A stretch of 64,000 nucleotides of DNA from the NCBI RefSeq assembly GCF_050433225.1, contig NZ_JBNPXQ010000002.1:310001-374000 (forward strand). Reading direction: 5' to 3'. Shown here in pieces: positions 9,311 to 18,020 of this stretch; position 1 is the stretch's first letter; each line of letters begins with the position of its first letter. The notes below the pieces were generated by a model. That model was not told the origin of the DNA, made no database searches, and saw only the letters and a list, made by a program, of their open reading frames with translations. Source of the stretch: Sphingomonas_D zeicaulis. Lineage in GTDB: Bacteria > Pseudomonadota > Alphaproteobacteria > Sphingomonadales > Sphingomonadaceae. The translations under genes were made by a program, and so were the position numbers.

Positions 9311-10198
9311 ATGCAGCAGCTGAACTGGGATGACCTGCGGCTGTTCCTCGGCATCGCCCGCGCGGGACGGCTGATCGGCGCAGGCCGGCGGATGGGGCTG
9401 GATCACAGCACCGTCGCGCGGCGGCTGACCGCGCTCGAAACCGCGGTGGGCAGCCGGCTGTTCGATCGCGGCCCCCGCGGCGTGCAGCCGACCGAGGCCG
9501 GGCGCCGCCTGCTCGACCATGCCGAGCGGATCGAGGCGGAGATCGCCGGCGCCACCGCGGCATTGGGAGGCGGCGATGCGCGCATCTCGGGCACGGTCCG
9601 CCTCGCCACGCCGGAAGCGTTCGGCATCTATCTGGTCGCGCCCAACGCACGCCGGCTCCACGCCGCGCATCCCGAACTGCGCCTCGAACTCGCGCCCGAA
9701 CCGCAACTCGTCAGCCTGCCCAACCGCGAGGCCGATGTCGCCGTGCTGCTCAACCGGCCGCAGGCGGGCGCGATCGTAGCGCGCCACCTCATCGACTATC
9801 GCCTCGGCCTCTACGCCTCGCGCGCGTGGCTCGATGCGCACGGCCCGGTCACGCTCGATCAGCTCGCCCGGCTGCCCTTCGCCTGGTATATAGACGCCCG
9901 GATCGACGCCCCCGAACTGCGCTTCCTCAGCGAAGTCTCGGCAGAGGCGACCCCGGTCTTCGGCTCCACCTCGATCGCCGCGCAGCACGCCGCGGTCGCG
10001 GGCGGACTGGGGCTCGGCGTACTCCACCTGTTCGCGGCGGATGCCGACCGCGAACTGGTCCGCATCCTGCCGCAAGCGATCGAGATCCGCCGCAGCTATT
10101 GGGTGGCGATGCCCGCCGACCAGCAACGCCTGCCCCGCGTCCGCGCCGTCATCGACTTCCTCGATGACATCGTGGCGTCAGCGCATGGGCTGCTGTGA
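9311..10198 (+). CDS. LysR-family transcriptional regulator
   Basis: A 295-aa protein starting MQQLNWDDLRLFLGIARAG. The N-terminal winged helix-turn-helix (about residues 5-65) contains LDHSTVARRLTALETAVG and LFDRGPRGVQPTEAG. An effector-binding domain follows (about 90-290). The open frame runs further upstream to 9194, but 9311 gives the canonical LysR N-terminus; the upstream extension overlaps mmsA and is hydrophobic nonsense. Divergent placement suggests control of mmsA, or of its own gene. A hairpin follows the stop. Confidence 0.88.
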   Translation: MQQLNWDDLRLFLGIARAGRLIGAGRRMGLDHSTVARRLTALETAVGSRLFDRGPRGVQPTEAGRRLLDHAERIEAEIAGATAALGGGDARISGTVRLATPEAFGIYLVAPNARRLHAAHPELRLELAPEPQLVSLPNREADVAVLLNRPQAGAIVARHLIDYRLGLYASRAWLDAHGPVTLDQLARLPFAWYIDARIDAPELRFLSEVSAEATPVFGSTSIAAQHAAVAGGLGLGVLHLFAADADRELVRILPQAIEIRRSYWVAMPADQQRLPRVRAVIDFLDDIVASAHGLL

Positions 10199-10225
10199 GG
10201 GGGGCAGAGGAGCGCCGAACCAACC

Positions 10226-10256
10226 TGTCCTCCCCGAGCAAAGCTCGAGGAGGACA
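10226..10256. terminator. Hairpin between converging lysR and auxiliary lipoprotein genes
   Basis: A 14-bp stem (TGTCCTCCCCGAGC, one C/A mismatch) closes around an AAA loop, midway between two convergent stops. There is no long T run, so it may act as a bidirectional stop or as an mRNA 3'-end stabiliser. Confidence 0.6.
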
Positions 10257-10273
10257 AGAAATGCTTCAGCCGA

Positions 10274-10867
10274 TCACGAACCGCTGGCAGCCAGCCACGC
10301 GGTCACATCATCCGCCACCTTGTTCGCCGCCTCGTTGATCGCACGGCCCACCGGCACCGGCTTGGCCTCGCCCGCCGGCACCCGCGCCTCGAAGCGGCGC
10401 GTCACCACCTCGTCGCTGCCCTCGCGCTGAAGCACCGCGTCATAGGTGACGACAGCTTCCATCCGGGTCGCGTCGAGCCCGAAATTCTGCAGTTCGCCCG
10501 ACAGCCGCATCCCCGGCGCGCCGGCATAGTCGCGCGGGCCGACGACGACGCGGCCGGTGCGCGCACCGATCGTCTCTTCCAGCAGCCGTTCGAACAGGCG
10601 GGCAGGGACTTCCACCCACACCGCTTCCTTCAGATAGGCGACCTGCGTCGCGCCCGACTGCACGGGCACGCGGGTGGTGGCGAGCGCCGCCGGCACCCGC
10701 GGCACCAGCACCGCGATCGCCGAATCGGGCTTGGCGGTCAGGATCTTGCCGGGCTCGACGCTGGAGGTGGCCGAAAGCGTCAGCAGCGAGGGCGGCGGAT
10801 CCTCCCCGAAGCTGATGCATCCGCCAACCGCCAGCGCGGCGGCGAGGGCGAGCAACGATCTGGTCAT
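10274..10867 (-). CDS. ABC-type transport auxiliary lipoprotein (PqiC-like)
   Basis: A 197-aa protein with a lipoprotein signal and lipobox VGGC (Cys17). The mature part resembles the ABC transport auxiliary component family: DSAIAVLVPRVPAALATTRVPV, then VAYLKEAVWVEVPARLFERLL, and a C-terminal VADDVTAWLA helix. Such lipoproteins partner MlaD/PqiB proteins in lipid transport across the periplasm. Its start overlaps the mlaD-like stop by 4 bases, so it is the last gene of the Mla-like operon. Confidence 0.82.
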   Translation of the reverse strand: MTRSLLALAAALAVGGCISFGEDPPPSLLTLSATSSVEPGKILTAKPDSAIAVLVPRVPAALATTRVPVQSGATQVAYLKEAVWVEVPARLFERLLEETIGARTGRVVVGPRDYAGAPGMRLSGELQNFGLDATRMEAVVTYDAVLQREGSDEVVTRRFEARVPAGEAKPVPVGRAINEAANKVADDVTAWLAASGS

Positions 10868-11823
10868 TTCCGGTCGCCCTTTCCTGGCTCGTAATCCGGC
10901 AGTTTCTGCGATCCGATCAGCGATCCGGCGCCGCCGCGATCGAGGCGGCCGGCAACCGCGGTCAATGCTTCCGACATTTCGCGCAGGTCACGCACGAGCT
11001 GGCCGACCTCCGGCAAGGTGCGCCGCGAGAAATTGTCGATGCCGGGCCGCGCCGCGGTGATCGCGCCGTCGAGATTCTCCATGCTCTTTTTGGCCGCCGC
11101 CACCGCCTCGCGCAGATCGCCGACCAGCGGACGGCCTTCCTTGTCCAGCAGGTCGTTGGTGGTGCCCGCCAGCTTGCCGATCTGTTCGGCGGCGGTGCCG
11201 GCCTGGCGGATCGCGATGCGCGTCTCGGCGAGGGTCGCGGCGATCTCCGGCCCGCGATCGGCGAGCGAGCCCGACAGGCGATCGGCATTTTTGAGGATGC
11301 CCGCGATCGACTTCTGGTTCTCGTCCGAAAGCACTTCGGTCAGCCGCTCGGTCAATGTCGAGAGTCGCTCGAGCAGCTTCGGCGCGCTGTTCAGCAGTTC
11401 GCCCAGTGCACCCGGTTTGGTCGGGATTACCGGCACGCCGCCGGGCCCGATCTCGGTGATCGGCTTGGCGCCCTTCATCGCGCCGTCGAGCTGGATCTGC
11501 GAGACGCCGGTGAAGCCGACGCCCTGGATCGTCGCCGTCGTGCCGTCGAGGATCGGCACTTCCTCCTTCACCGCGATGCGCACGCGCACGAACTGCGGAT
11601 CGGGTTGCCACAATTTGATTTCGGTCACCTGGCCGGAAGGCACGCCCGAAAAGGACACCGCCGAACCTTTGGCCAGCCCGTCGACCGATTGCTTGAAGAA
11701 GATGTCGTAATTCTTCTCCACGCCGCCACCCAGGCGGGCGAGCCAGACGGTGAAGATCGCGGTGGCGGCGAGCAGGATCAGCACAACGCTGCCGACGAGC
11801 ACCTGATTGGAGCGGGTTTCCAT
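10864..11823 (-). CDS. MlaD/MCE-family lipid-binding protein
   Basis: A 319-aa protein with an N-terminal anchor (VLVGSVVLILLAATAIF, about residues 8-26). One MCE domain follows (about 38-115, with GSAVSFSGVPSGQV and VGFTGVSQIQLDGA), then a long helical region (about 150-300). MCE proteins form hexameric rings that carry phospholipids between membranes. It follows the permease and ATPase genes with an 8-base gap and precedes the auxiliary lipoprotein with a 4-base overlap. Confidence 0.88.
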   Translation of the reverse strand: METRSNQVLVGSVVLILLAATAIFTVWLARLGGGVEKNYDIFFKQSVDGLAKGSAVSFSGVPSGQVTEIKLWQPDPQFVRVRIAVKEEVPILDGTTATIQGVGFTGVSQIQLDGAMKGAKPITEIGPGGVPVIPTKPGALGELLNSAPKLLERLSTLTERLTEVLSDENQKSIAGILKNADRLSGSLADRGPEIAATLAETRIAIRQAGTAAEQIGKLAGTTNDLLDKEGRPLVGDLREAVAAAKKSMENLDGAITAARPGIDNFSRRTLPEVGQLVRDLREMSEALTAVAGRLDRGGAGSLIGSQKLPDYEPGKGDRK

Positions 11824-11831
11824 CTAGCGCC

Positions 11832-12695
11832 TCATGCCCCCTTGCCGGTCTTGGCGGTCGCACCGGCTGCGGCGCGATCGATCGCGTCGGTCGCGGCGCG
11901 TCCGCGCGGCCCATTGAAATATTCCTGGATCCACGGATGGTCCAACGCCAGCAATTCCGGGATCGTTCCGACCGCGATCACCTTGCGGTCCGCCAGCACC
12001 GCTACGCGGTCGCAGATCGCATAGAGCGTGTCCAGGTCGTGCGTGATCAGGAACACGGTCAGTCCCAGCGTCTCCTTGAGCTCGCGGGTGAGCGTGTCGA
12101 ACGCCGCGGCACCGATCGGGTCGAGGCCCGCGGTGGGTTCGTCGAGGAACAGCAGCTCGGGATCGAGCGCCAGCGCGCGCGCCAGCCCGGCGCGCTTGCG
12201 CATGCCGCCCGACAGTTCCGAAGGATATTTGGGGCCCGCATCCGCCGGCAGCCCGGTCATCACCACCTTGTAGGCGGCGATCTCATCGAGCATCGACTGG
12301 CTGAGCTTCGGATAGAATTCGCGCAGCGGAACCTGCACATTCTCGGCAACGGTCAAGGTCGAGAACAGAGCGCCGCCCTGGAACAGCACGCCCCAGCGCT
12401 TGCGGATCGCGACCGTTTCCTCGTCGTCGCGGTTGAGCATCGGCTCACCGAACACCTCGACCTGGCCCTCGACCGGGCTCTGCAGCCCGATGATCGAGCG
12501 CATCAGCACCGACTTGCCGGTACCCGATCCACCGACGACGCCCAAAATCTCGCCCTTGCGCACGGTCAGGTCGAGCCCCTCATGGACGACCTGCTTGCCG
12601 AACGCGTTCTTCAGGTTGGACACGCAGATCGCGGTCTCGCCCTCGGCGATGCGCTCTGCGGGATCCTCATCCTCGTCGAAGGGTTCGTCGCTCAT
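11832..12695 (-). CDS. ABC transporter ATP-binding protein (MlaF-like)
   Basis: A 287-aa ATPase beginning MSDEPFDEDEDPAERI. The acidic N-terminal extension precedes a standard nucleotide-binding domain: Walker A GGSGTGKS, signature YPSELSGGM, Walker B ELLFLDEPTAGLDP and H-loop LITHDLD. MlaF-type ATPases power lipid movement with MlaE. The ATG at 12695 overlaps the mlaE-like stop by 4 bases. The frame stays open upstream to 13625 only because it shadows mlaE. Confidence 0.92.
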   Translation of the reverse strand: MSDEPFDEDEDPAERIAEGETAICVSNLKNAFGKQVVHEGLDLTVRKGEILGVVGGSGTGKSVLMRSIIGLQSPVEGQVEVFGEPMLNRDDEETVAIRKRWGVLFQGGALFSTLTVAENVQVPLREFYPKLSQSMLDEIAAYKVVMTGLPADAGPKYPSELSGGMRKRAGLARALALDPELLFLDEPTAGLDPIGAAAFDTLTRELKETLGLTVFLITHDLDTLYAICDRVAVLADRKVIAVGTIPELLALDHPWIQEYFNGPRGRAATDAIDRAAAGATAKTGKGA

Positions 12696-13801
12696 ATCCA
12701 GCCGACCCAGGTGAAGAAGACCGCGAAGAAGGCGTCGAGCACGATTACGAGGAAGATCGCCTGCACCACCGCGGCGGTCGTGCGCAGGCCAACTTCCTCG
12801 GCATTGCCTTCCACCTGCATGCCCTGGAAGCAGCCGGTCATCGCGATGATGGCGCCGAACACCGGCGCCTTGACGAGGCCGACATAGAGGTCGGTCAGCG
12901 GCACGACTTCGCGAACCCGCTGGATGAAGGTGATCGGCGGGATCTCCAGCGAGATCCAGCACAGCAGCCCGCCGCCGATGATCGCGACCAGTGAGGCGTA
13001 GAAGCCGAGCAGCGGCATCAGCACCACGGTGGCGATGACGCGCGGCAGCACCAGCGCTTCCATCGGGCTGACGCCGATCGTGCGCATCGCATCGATCTCT
13101 TCGGTCAGCTTCATCGTGCCGAGCTGCGCGGCGAAGGCGCTGCCGGAACGGCCGGCGACCATGATCGCGGTCATCAGCACGCCCAATTCGCGCAAGGTGA
13201 TGCGGCCGATCAGGTTGATCGTGAACACTTCCGCGCCGAACTGGCGCAGCTGCACCGCACCCTGCTGCGCGATGACGATGCCGATCAGGAAGCTCATCAG
13301 CCCGATGATGCCGAGCGCGGAGACGCCCACCACCTCGAAACGCTGAACCACCGCGTTGAGGCGGAAGCGGCGCGGATGGCGGATGACGGCGCACGCGGCC
13401 ATCACCGTCGCGCCGAGGAAACCGAGCAGGCCGGCAAGCGTGCGGCCCGAACTGATCACCGCCGCGCCGATCTCGCTCAGCACACGGATGAAGGGATGGG
13501 TGCGGTCCGGCCGCATGCGCACGGGCTTGTCGGCCTGCGCGACCTGGTCGATCAGCCGCTGCGCATCGGCATCGGCCCCCACGATCTCCGCGCCATGGTC
13601 GCGCGCGATCCGGTACATGATCCAAGCACCGACCGTGTCGATATGCTCGACCTGCGAAAGGTCGACGCGGTCGAACGGCGTCGTGGTCTTTTCCAGGCGG
13701 TCGGGCACGTCGCCCAGCCGGGCGAGCGAAAGCGAGCCGCTCGGTCGCAGCACGCAGTGATCGCCCTCATGGACGGTGACGAAGTCGGCTGCAGAACTCA
13801 T
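12692..13801 (-). CDS. MlaE-family lipid ABC permease with N-terminal STAS-like domain
   Basis: A 369-aa protein. Residues about 1-105 look like a STAS/MlaB-like domain (RVDLSQVEHIDTVGAWIMY). The MlaE permease domain follows with five or so helices, including the conserved VGVSALGIIGLMSFLIG and ELGVLMTAIMVAGRSGSAFAA. In E. coli the STAS partner MlaB is separate; fusion to the permease is known in other Proteobacteria. It is the first gene of the operon. The stop overlaps the mlaF-like start by 4 bases. Confidence 0.9.
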   Translation of the reverse strand: MSSAADFVTVHEGDHCVLRPSGSLSLARLGDVPDRLEKTTTPFDRVDLSQVEHIDTVGAWIMYRIARDHGAEIVGADADAQRLIDQVAQADKPVRMRPDRTHPFIRVLSEIGAAVISSGRTLAGLLGFLGATVMAACAVIRHPRRFRLNAVVQRFEVVGVSALGIIGLMSFLIGIVIAQQGAVQLRQFGAEVFTINLIGRITLRELGVLMTAIMVAGRSGSAFAAQLGTMKLTEEIDAMRTIGVSPMEALVLPRVIATVVLMPLLGFYASLVAIIGGGLLCWISLEIPPITFIQRVREVVPLTDLYVGLVKAPVFGAIIAMTGCFQGMQVEGNAEEVGLRTTAAVVQAIFLVIVLDAFFAVFFTWVGWI

Positions 13802-13959
13802 CCCGTCGCCTCATTGAGGCAATCGGGCTGGATCGGCAAGCGCTTAGCGCGCAAAATAGACATGCCGAAGCCAACCGTGACGGCTACGCCACGATCCATG
13901 TGTCGGCGATGTCGCAACCCTGTTCCGCTCTTCACCCCGGCACAACGCACGAGATGCGA

Positions 13960-13990
13960 TTCGGTCGCGCCACAGGGCGGCGCGACCGAA
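13960..13990 (-). terminator. GC-rich hairpin downstream of infC
   Basis: A perfect 12-bp stem TTCGGTCGCGCC / GGCGCGACCGAA with a 7-base loop lies 8 bases beyond the infC stop. Read in the infC direction, the T run precedes rather than follows the stem, so it is atypical as an intrinsic terminator and may instead protect the 3' end. Confidence 0.55.
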
Positions 13991-13998
13991 AAAACGCC

Positions 13999-14550
13999 TT
14001 ACTTGGGCGAAAGCACCATCAGCATCTGGCGGCCTTCCATGCGCGGATGGGCTTCGACCTTCGCGGTTTCCGCCGTATCCGCCTGCACGCGCTGCAGCAG
14101 GATCATGCCCAGCTGGCCATGGCTCAGCTCACGGCCGCGGAATCGCAGCGTGACCTTCACCTTGTCACCTTCTTCGATGAACTTGTGGATCGACCGCATC
14201 TTCACGTCATAATCATGATCGTCGATGTTCGGACGCATCTTGATCTCTTTGATCTCCTGCGTCTTCTGGGTCTTCCGGGCCTGGTTGGCCTTCTTCTGGG
14301 CTTCATACTTGAATTTGCCGACGTCCAGGAACTTCGCGACCGGCGGGTCGGCGTTCGGGGAAACTTCGACGAGGTCGAGGCCGACTTCCTGAGCCTGCTC
14401 GATTGCCTCACGCGTATACATGACGCCCAGATTCTCGCCATCGCCGTCGATCACCCGAACGCGGGGCGACTGGATGAACTCATTGTAGCGCGGACCGTTC
14501 AGCGGGACCGGCGGCGCCCCCATTGGACGCCTCATCATGGGCGGACGTAT
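13999..14550 (-). CDS. infC: Translation initiation factor IF-3, probable ATA start
   Basis: The IF-3 N-domain (GPRYNEFIQSPRVRVIDGDG, YTREAIEQAQEVGLDLVEVSP) is joined by a lysine-rich linker (FKYEAQKKANQARKTQ) to the C-domain (EIKMRPNIDDHDYDVK, ELSHGQLGMILL). IF-3 binds the 30S subunit and checks start codons. In-frame ATGs exist at 14538, 14535 and 14523, but none has a ribosome site at normal distance. A clear GGAGAAA lies 8 bases before an ATA codon at 14550-14548. IF-3 genes often use rare AUU-type starts for self-control, so the ATA start is proposed. If ATG 14538 is used, the protein is four residues shorter. Confidence 0.9.
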   Translation of the reverse strand: MRPPMMRRPMGAPPVPLNGPRYNEFIQSPRVRVIDGDGENLGVMYTREAIEQAQEVGLDLVEVSPNADPPVAKFLDVGKFKYEAQKKANQARKTQKTQEIKEIKMRPNIDDHDYDVKMRSIHKFIEEGDKVKVTLRFRGRELSHGQLGMILLQRVQADTAETAKVEAHPRMEGRQMLMVLSPK

Positions 14551-14682
14551 AACACTTTCTCCTATCGTGGACTTCAATCGGCGCGATATAAGTGTCGCGA
14601 CGCCATTCGCCAAGGGTTTGCGCGGAATTGGACGCCAATTTGTAACCGTCTGTGGCACGCACGCTGCAACTGCGCGCCGTCT

Positions 14683-14716
14683 TTCGCTCCCTTCCCCGAG
14701 GGGGGAGGGGAGCGAA
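14683..14716. terminator. Long hairpin between thrS and infC
   Basis: TTCGCTCCCTTCCCC (14683-14697) pairs with the arm at 14701-14716 with one mismatch around a tiny loop. It begins just after the thrS stop (on the minus strand) and may attenuate read-through into infC or act as a processing site. Confidence 0.5.
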
Positions 14717-14721
14717 TAGAG

Positions 14722-16716
14722 TTACCGCAGGTCGGGCGGAACCGCCTCGCCCTTCAGCCAGGCGACGGCGTCTTCCAGCTTCAGGATCTTCTGGCCTTCC
14801 ACGCCCAGCGTCCGCACCGCGACGGTGCCTTCCTCGGCCTCGCGCTTGCCGACCACCAGCAGGTGCGGAACCTTGGCGAGGCTGTGTTCGCGCACCTTGT
14901 AGTTGATCTTCTCGTTGCGCAGGTCGGTCTCCGCGCGCAGCCCGGCCGCCGCCAGCGTCTTCGCCGCCTGCTCGGCATAGTCGTTCGCGTCGGACACGAT
15001 CGTCGCGACCACCGCCTGCACCGGCGACAGCCACAGCGGGAAGCGGCCGGCATGATGCTCGATCAGGATGCCGATGAAGCGTTCGAACGTGCCGAGGATC
15101 GCGCGGTGCAGCATCACCGGGCGATGCTTGGCGCCATCCTCGCCGACATAGCTGGCATCGAGTCGTTCGGGCAGCACCGTATCCGCCTGGATCGTGCCGA
15201 CCTGCCAGGTGCGGCCGATCGCGTCGGTCAGGTGGAACTCGAGCTTGGGCGCATAGAAGGCGCCTTCGCCGGGCAGTTCCTCCCAGCCATAGGCTTCGGT
15301 CGCGCGGCCGCTCGCTTCCACCGCGTCGCGCAGGATCTGCTCGGCGCGGTCCCACATCTCGTCGCTACCGAAGCGCTTCTCCGGGCGCAGCGCCAGCTTG
15401 ATCGCATAGCTGTCGAAGCCGAGATGCTTGTAGACGCTGTCGAGCAGGTCGCAGAAATCGCGGATCTCGTCGATCAACTGGTCTTCGCGGCAGAAGATGT
15501 GGGCATCGTCCTGGGTGAACTGGCGCACGCGCATGATGCCGTGCAACGCGCCATGCGGCTCGTTGCGGTGGCAGCAGCCGAATTCGGCCATGCGGATCGG
15601 CAGGTCGCGATAGCTCTTGATGCCCTGGCGGAAGACCAGCACATGCGCCGGGCAGTTCATCGGCTTGAGCGCCATCAGCTCCGCCTTGCCCGACAGGATC
15701 GGCGCATCGTCGTCGGTCGAGGGAATCTCGTCCGGTACGATGAACATGTTCTCGCGATACTTGCCCCAGTGGCCTGACTGCTCCCACTGGCGCGCGTCCA
15801 TCAGCTGCGGGGTCTTCACCTCGGCATAGCCGTTGCCGTCCAGCCGGCGGCGCATATAGGCCTCCAGCTGGCGCCACAATATATAGCCCTTGGGGTGCCA
15901 GAACACCGAGCCCTGCGCCTCTGGCTGGAGGTGGAACAGGTCCATCTCCGCGCCGATCTTGCGATGGTCGCGCTTGGCGGCCTCCTCCAGCCGGAACAGA
16001 TGCTGGTCGAGCTGCTTCTTGTTGAGCCAGCCGGTGCCGTAAATGCGGCTCAGCATCGCATTCTTCTGGTCGCCGCGCCAATAGGCGCCGGAAACGCGCA
16101 TCAGCTTGAAGGCCTGCGGGTCGAGCTTGCCGGTGGAGGCGAGGTGCGGGCCGCGGCACATGTCGAGCCAGTCGTCGCCCGACCGATAGATCGTCAGCTC
16201 CTCGCCCTCGGGCAGTTCGGCGGCCCATTCGGCCTTGAAGGTCTCACCCTCGGCCTGCCAGCGCGCGATCAGATCCTCGCGCGACCAGACCTCGCGCTTC
16301 AAGGGCTTGTTGGCGCGGATGATCTCGCGCATCCGCTCCTCGATAGCGGGCAGATCCTCGTCGGTGAACGGACGATCCTTCGGCGCGAAATCATAATAGA
16401 AGCCATCCTCGGTCGAGGGACCGAAGGTGATCTGCGTGCCGGGAAACAGCGATTGCACCGCCTCCGCCAGCACATGCGCGAAATCGTGGCGCGCGAGTTC
16501 GAGCGCGTCGGCCTCGTCGCGGCCGGTGACTAGCGCCAGGCTGGCATCGCCCTCCAGCGGGCGGTTGATGTCGCGCAGCTCGCCATCGACCTTGGCGGCG
16601 ATCGCCGCCTTGGCGAGGCCGGGTCCGATGGCGGCAGCGATGTCCCCGGGGGTAGTGCCCGGAGCGACTTCTCGGACGGAACCGTCGGGAAGCGTGATCC
16701 GGAACATCTGCGACAT
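14722..16716 (-). CDS. thrS: Threonine-tRNA ligase
   Basis: A 664-aa enzyme that charges tRNA-Thr. Domains in order: TGS (MFRITLPDGSVREVAPG), editing domain with HDFAHVLAEAV and FGPSTEDGFYYDF, catalytic core with KPMNCPAHVLVFR (Zn Cys), FTQDDAHIFC and HRAILGTFERFIG, then the anticodon domain. The frame is open to 16809, but ATG 16716 gives the normal N-terminus and has AAGGTAAG upstream. infC follows after about 170 bases, a common order in bacteria. Confidence 0.95.
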   Translation of the reverse strand: MSQMFRITLPDGSVREVAPGTTPGDIAAAIGPGLAKAAIAAKVDGELRDINRPLEGDASLALVTGRDEADALELARHDFAHVLAEAVQSLFPGTQITFGPSTEDGFYYDFAPKDRPFTDEDLPAIEERMREIIRANKPLKREVWSREDLIARWQAEGETFKAEWAAELPEGEELTIYRSGDDWLDMCRGPHLASTGKLDPQAFKLMRVSGAYWRGDQKNAMLSRIYGTGWLNKKQLDQHLFRLEEAAKRDHRKIGAEMDLFHLQPEAQGSVFWHPKGYILWRQLEAYMRRRLDGNGYAEVKTPQLMDARQWEQSGHWGKYRENMFIVPDEIPSTDDDAPILSGKAELMALKPMNCPAHVLVFRQGIKSYRDLPIRMAEFGCCHRNEPHGALHGIMRVRQFTQDDAHIFCREDQLIDEIRDFCDLLDSVYKHLGFDSYAIKLALRPEKRFGSDEMWDRAEQILRDAVEASGRATEAYGWEELPGEGAFYAPKLEFHLTDAIGRTWQVGTIQADTVLPERLDASYVGEDGAKHRPVMLHRAILGTFERFIGILIEHHAGRFPLWLSPVQAVVATIVSDANDYAEQAAKTLAAAGLRAETDLRNEKINYKVREHSLAKVPHLLVVGKREAEEGTVAVRTLGVEGQKILKLEDAVAWLKGEAVPPDLR

Positions 16717-17144
16717 GGGAATGATCTTACCTTCAAGAGTGGGCGAATGGACGCGGGGCGGCTTATGCGTTCCCGCGGCGCTTATAAGCAAGTCAGTTGC
16801 TGAGGGCATGGTCAGCTGTCTGCGCGGGGCGACAGATCGTCGGCCGGCACGAGGCTGAGCGTTTCAGCGTCATGGCCGGCGCGATGGCCAGCGGTGCGAG
16901 GTCCGGTGTTTGAACGGCAATCCATGATCCAACCCTTCTGCGTCCGTAAGCGACGAGATGAGAAGGAAGACGCCGGCCCACCCATCCCGGGTGGCCGTTC
17001 CGGCTGCTCAGTTAACTGCGCGCAGCCGAAAACACCCCCGAAGCATCGGAGGTGGTAGTCGTCGTGGAAAAGGCGACTCGCGAAACCATGTGTGTATTCT
17101 AGCGCAATACCGGGTGCACATGCCAGCCCCGCAGTGCTTCGCGC
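16717..17144. other. Intergenic region upstream of thrS, no gene seen
   Basis: About 430 bases separate the thrS start and the LD-carboxypeptidase stop. It must contain the thrS promoter and leader. A short GC hairpin (CCACCC/GGGTGG, near 16979-16995) is visible. I see no T-box-like layout and no convincing ORF. Confidence 0.5.
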
Positions 17145-17969
17145 TTAACGGCGCCCGAACGGCACCACCTTGTTGCCGGCGTCATGGCCGATATCGGCGC
17201 GGCCGAGGAAGGGGATGCCCGCTTCCGCGCACCAGCGCTCGGCAATCTCCAGTTCGTCCTCGCCGAACGGAATGTCATTATCCTCGATCCGGCTGCAGCG
17301 GCCGAGCCGCAGCCCGGCGGCGCGGCGCACCTCCGGGCTGGCGGCGATGTGCGCCATCGCCCGGTCGATCGCGTAGAGCAGTTCGCTGACCTCCTCCACC
17401 ATCAGCACATGGCCGTCGAGGTCGGGCAGCCACGGCGTGCCGACCAGATGCGACAGGATGGTAAGGTTGAATGCCGCCGCAAGGGTGCCGGGTGCGATCG
17501 AGGCTTCGAGGGTGGATGGATCGCGCGCCACCAGCCAGTCGAGCGCGCGGATCACCCCCGCCTCGCCGCCCTCCAGATGGATGTCGTTGGGCATCGGGCC
17601 ATGCGCCACCCCGCCTATCCCCGCGCCATAGAGCGCGCCGAGCAAGGTGCCGGTGTCGCTATAGCCCAGCCAGGTCTTGCCACGCGCCGCGGTGCCCAGC
17701 CGCGGCATCACCCGGCCGACGATCCGCGCCGAACCATAGCCGCCGCGCGCGAACCAGATCGCGTCGATCGCTGGATCGTTCGCCATCTCGACGATTGCGT
17801 CGGCACGCTCGGCATCGGTGCCGGCGAAATGGCCGCAGGCGAGGAAACATTGCGGGTGGAACAGCAGTTCGGGCGCGTCGTCGCCCAGATAGGTGTTCGC
17901 CAATGCGGTCACCCGCGCCGCCGTTTCAGGGTCGAGCCGCCGCGCGGGCGCGACCACTCCGATCCGCAT
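17145..17969 (-). CDS. LD-carboxypeptidase, peptidase family S66
   Basis: A 274-aa cytoplasmic serine peptidase. The S66 triad elements are visible: nucleophile Ser in WLGYSDTGTLLGAL, Glu in VLMVEEVSELLYAIDR and His in DIGHDAGNKVVPFG. LdcA removes the terminal D-Ala from murein tetrapeptides, giving the tripeptide that Mpl reuses. The neighbouring divergent Mur ligase fits this. MccF-type S66 enzymes that inactivate microcin C are related, so the substrate is inferred from context. Confidence 0.88.
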   Translation of the reverse strand: MRIGVVAPARRLDPETAARVTALANTYLGDDAPELLFHPQCFLACGHFAGTDAERADAIVEMANDPAIDAIWFARGGYGSARIVGRVMPRLGTAARGKTWLGYSDTGTLLGALYGAGIGGVAHGPMPNDIHLEGGEAGVIRALDWLVARDPSTLEASIAPGTLAAAFNLTILSHLVGTPWLPDLDGHVLMVEEVSELLYAIDRAMAHIAASPEVRRAAGLRLGRCSRIEDNDIPFGEDELEIAERWCAEAGIPFLGRADIGHDAGNKVVPFGRR

Positions 17970-18020
17970 GCTCTATCCCCCGCTTGTCGGCGCTTCGAAA
18001 AGCGTTGATAGCCGCCAGCG

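Noticed and set aside
11832..13625. A 597-codon frame that looks like a fusion to the MlaF-like ATPase
   Set aside because: The upstream 310 codons are an out-of-frame reading of the MlaE gene; the true ATPase starts at 12695.
16717..17144. T-box leader before thrS
   Set aside because: No T-box consensus or terminator/antiterminator pair is visible, and such leaders are rare in Proteobacteria.
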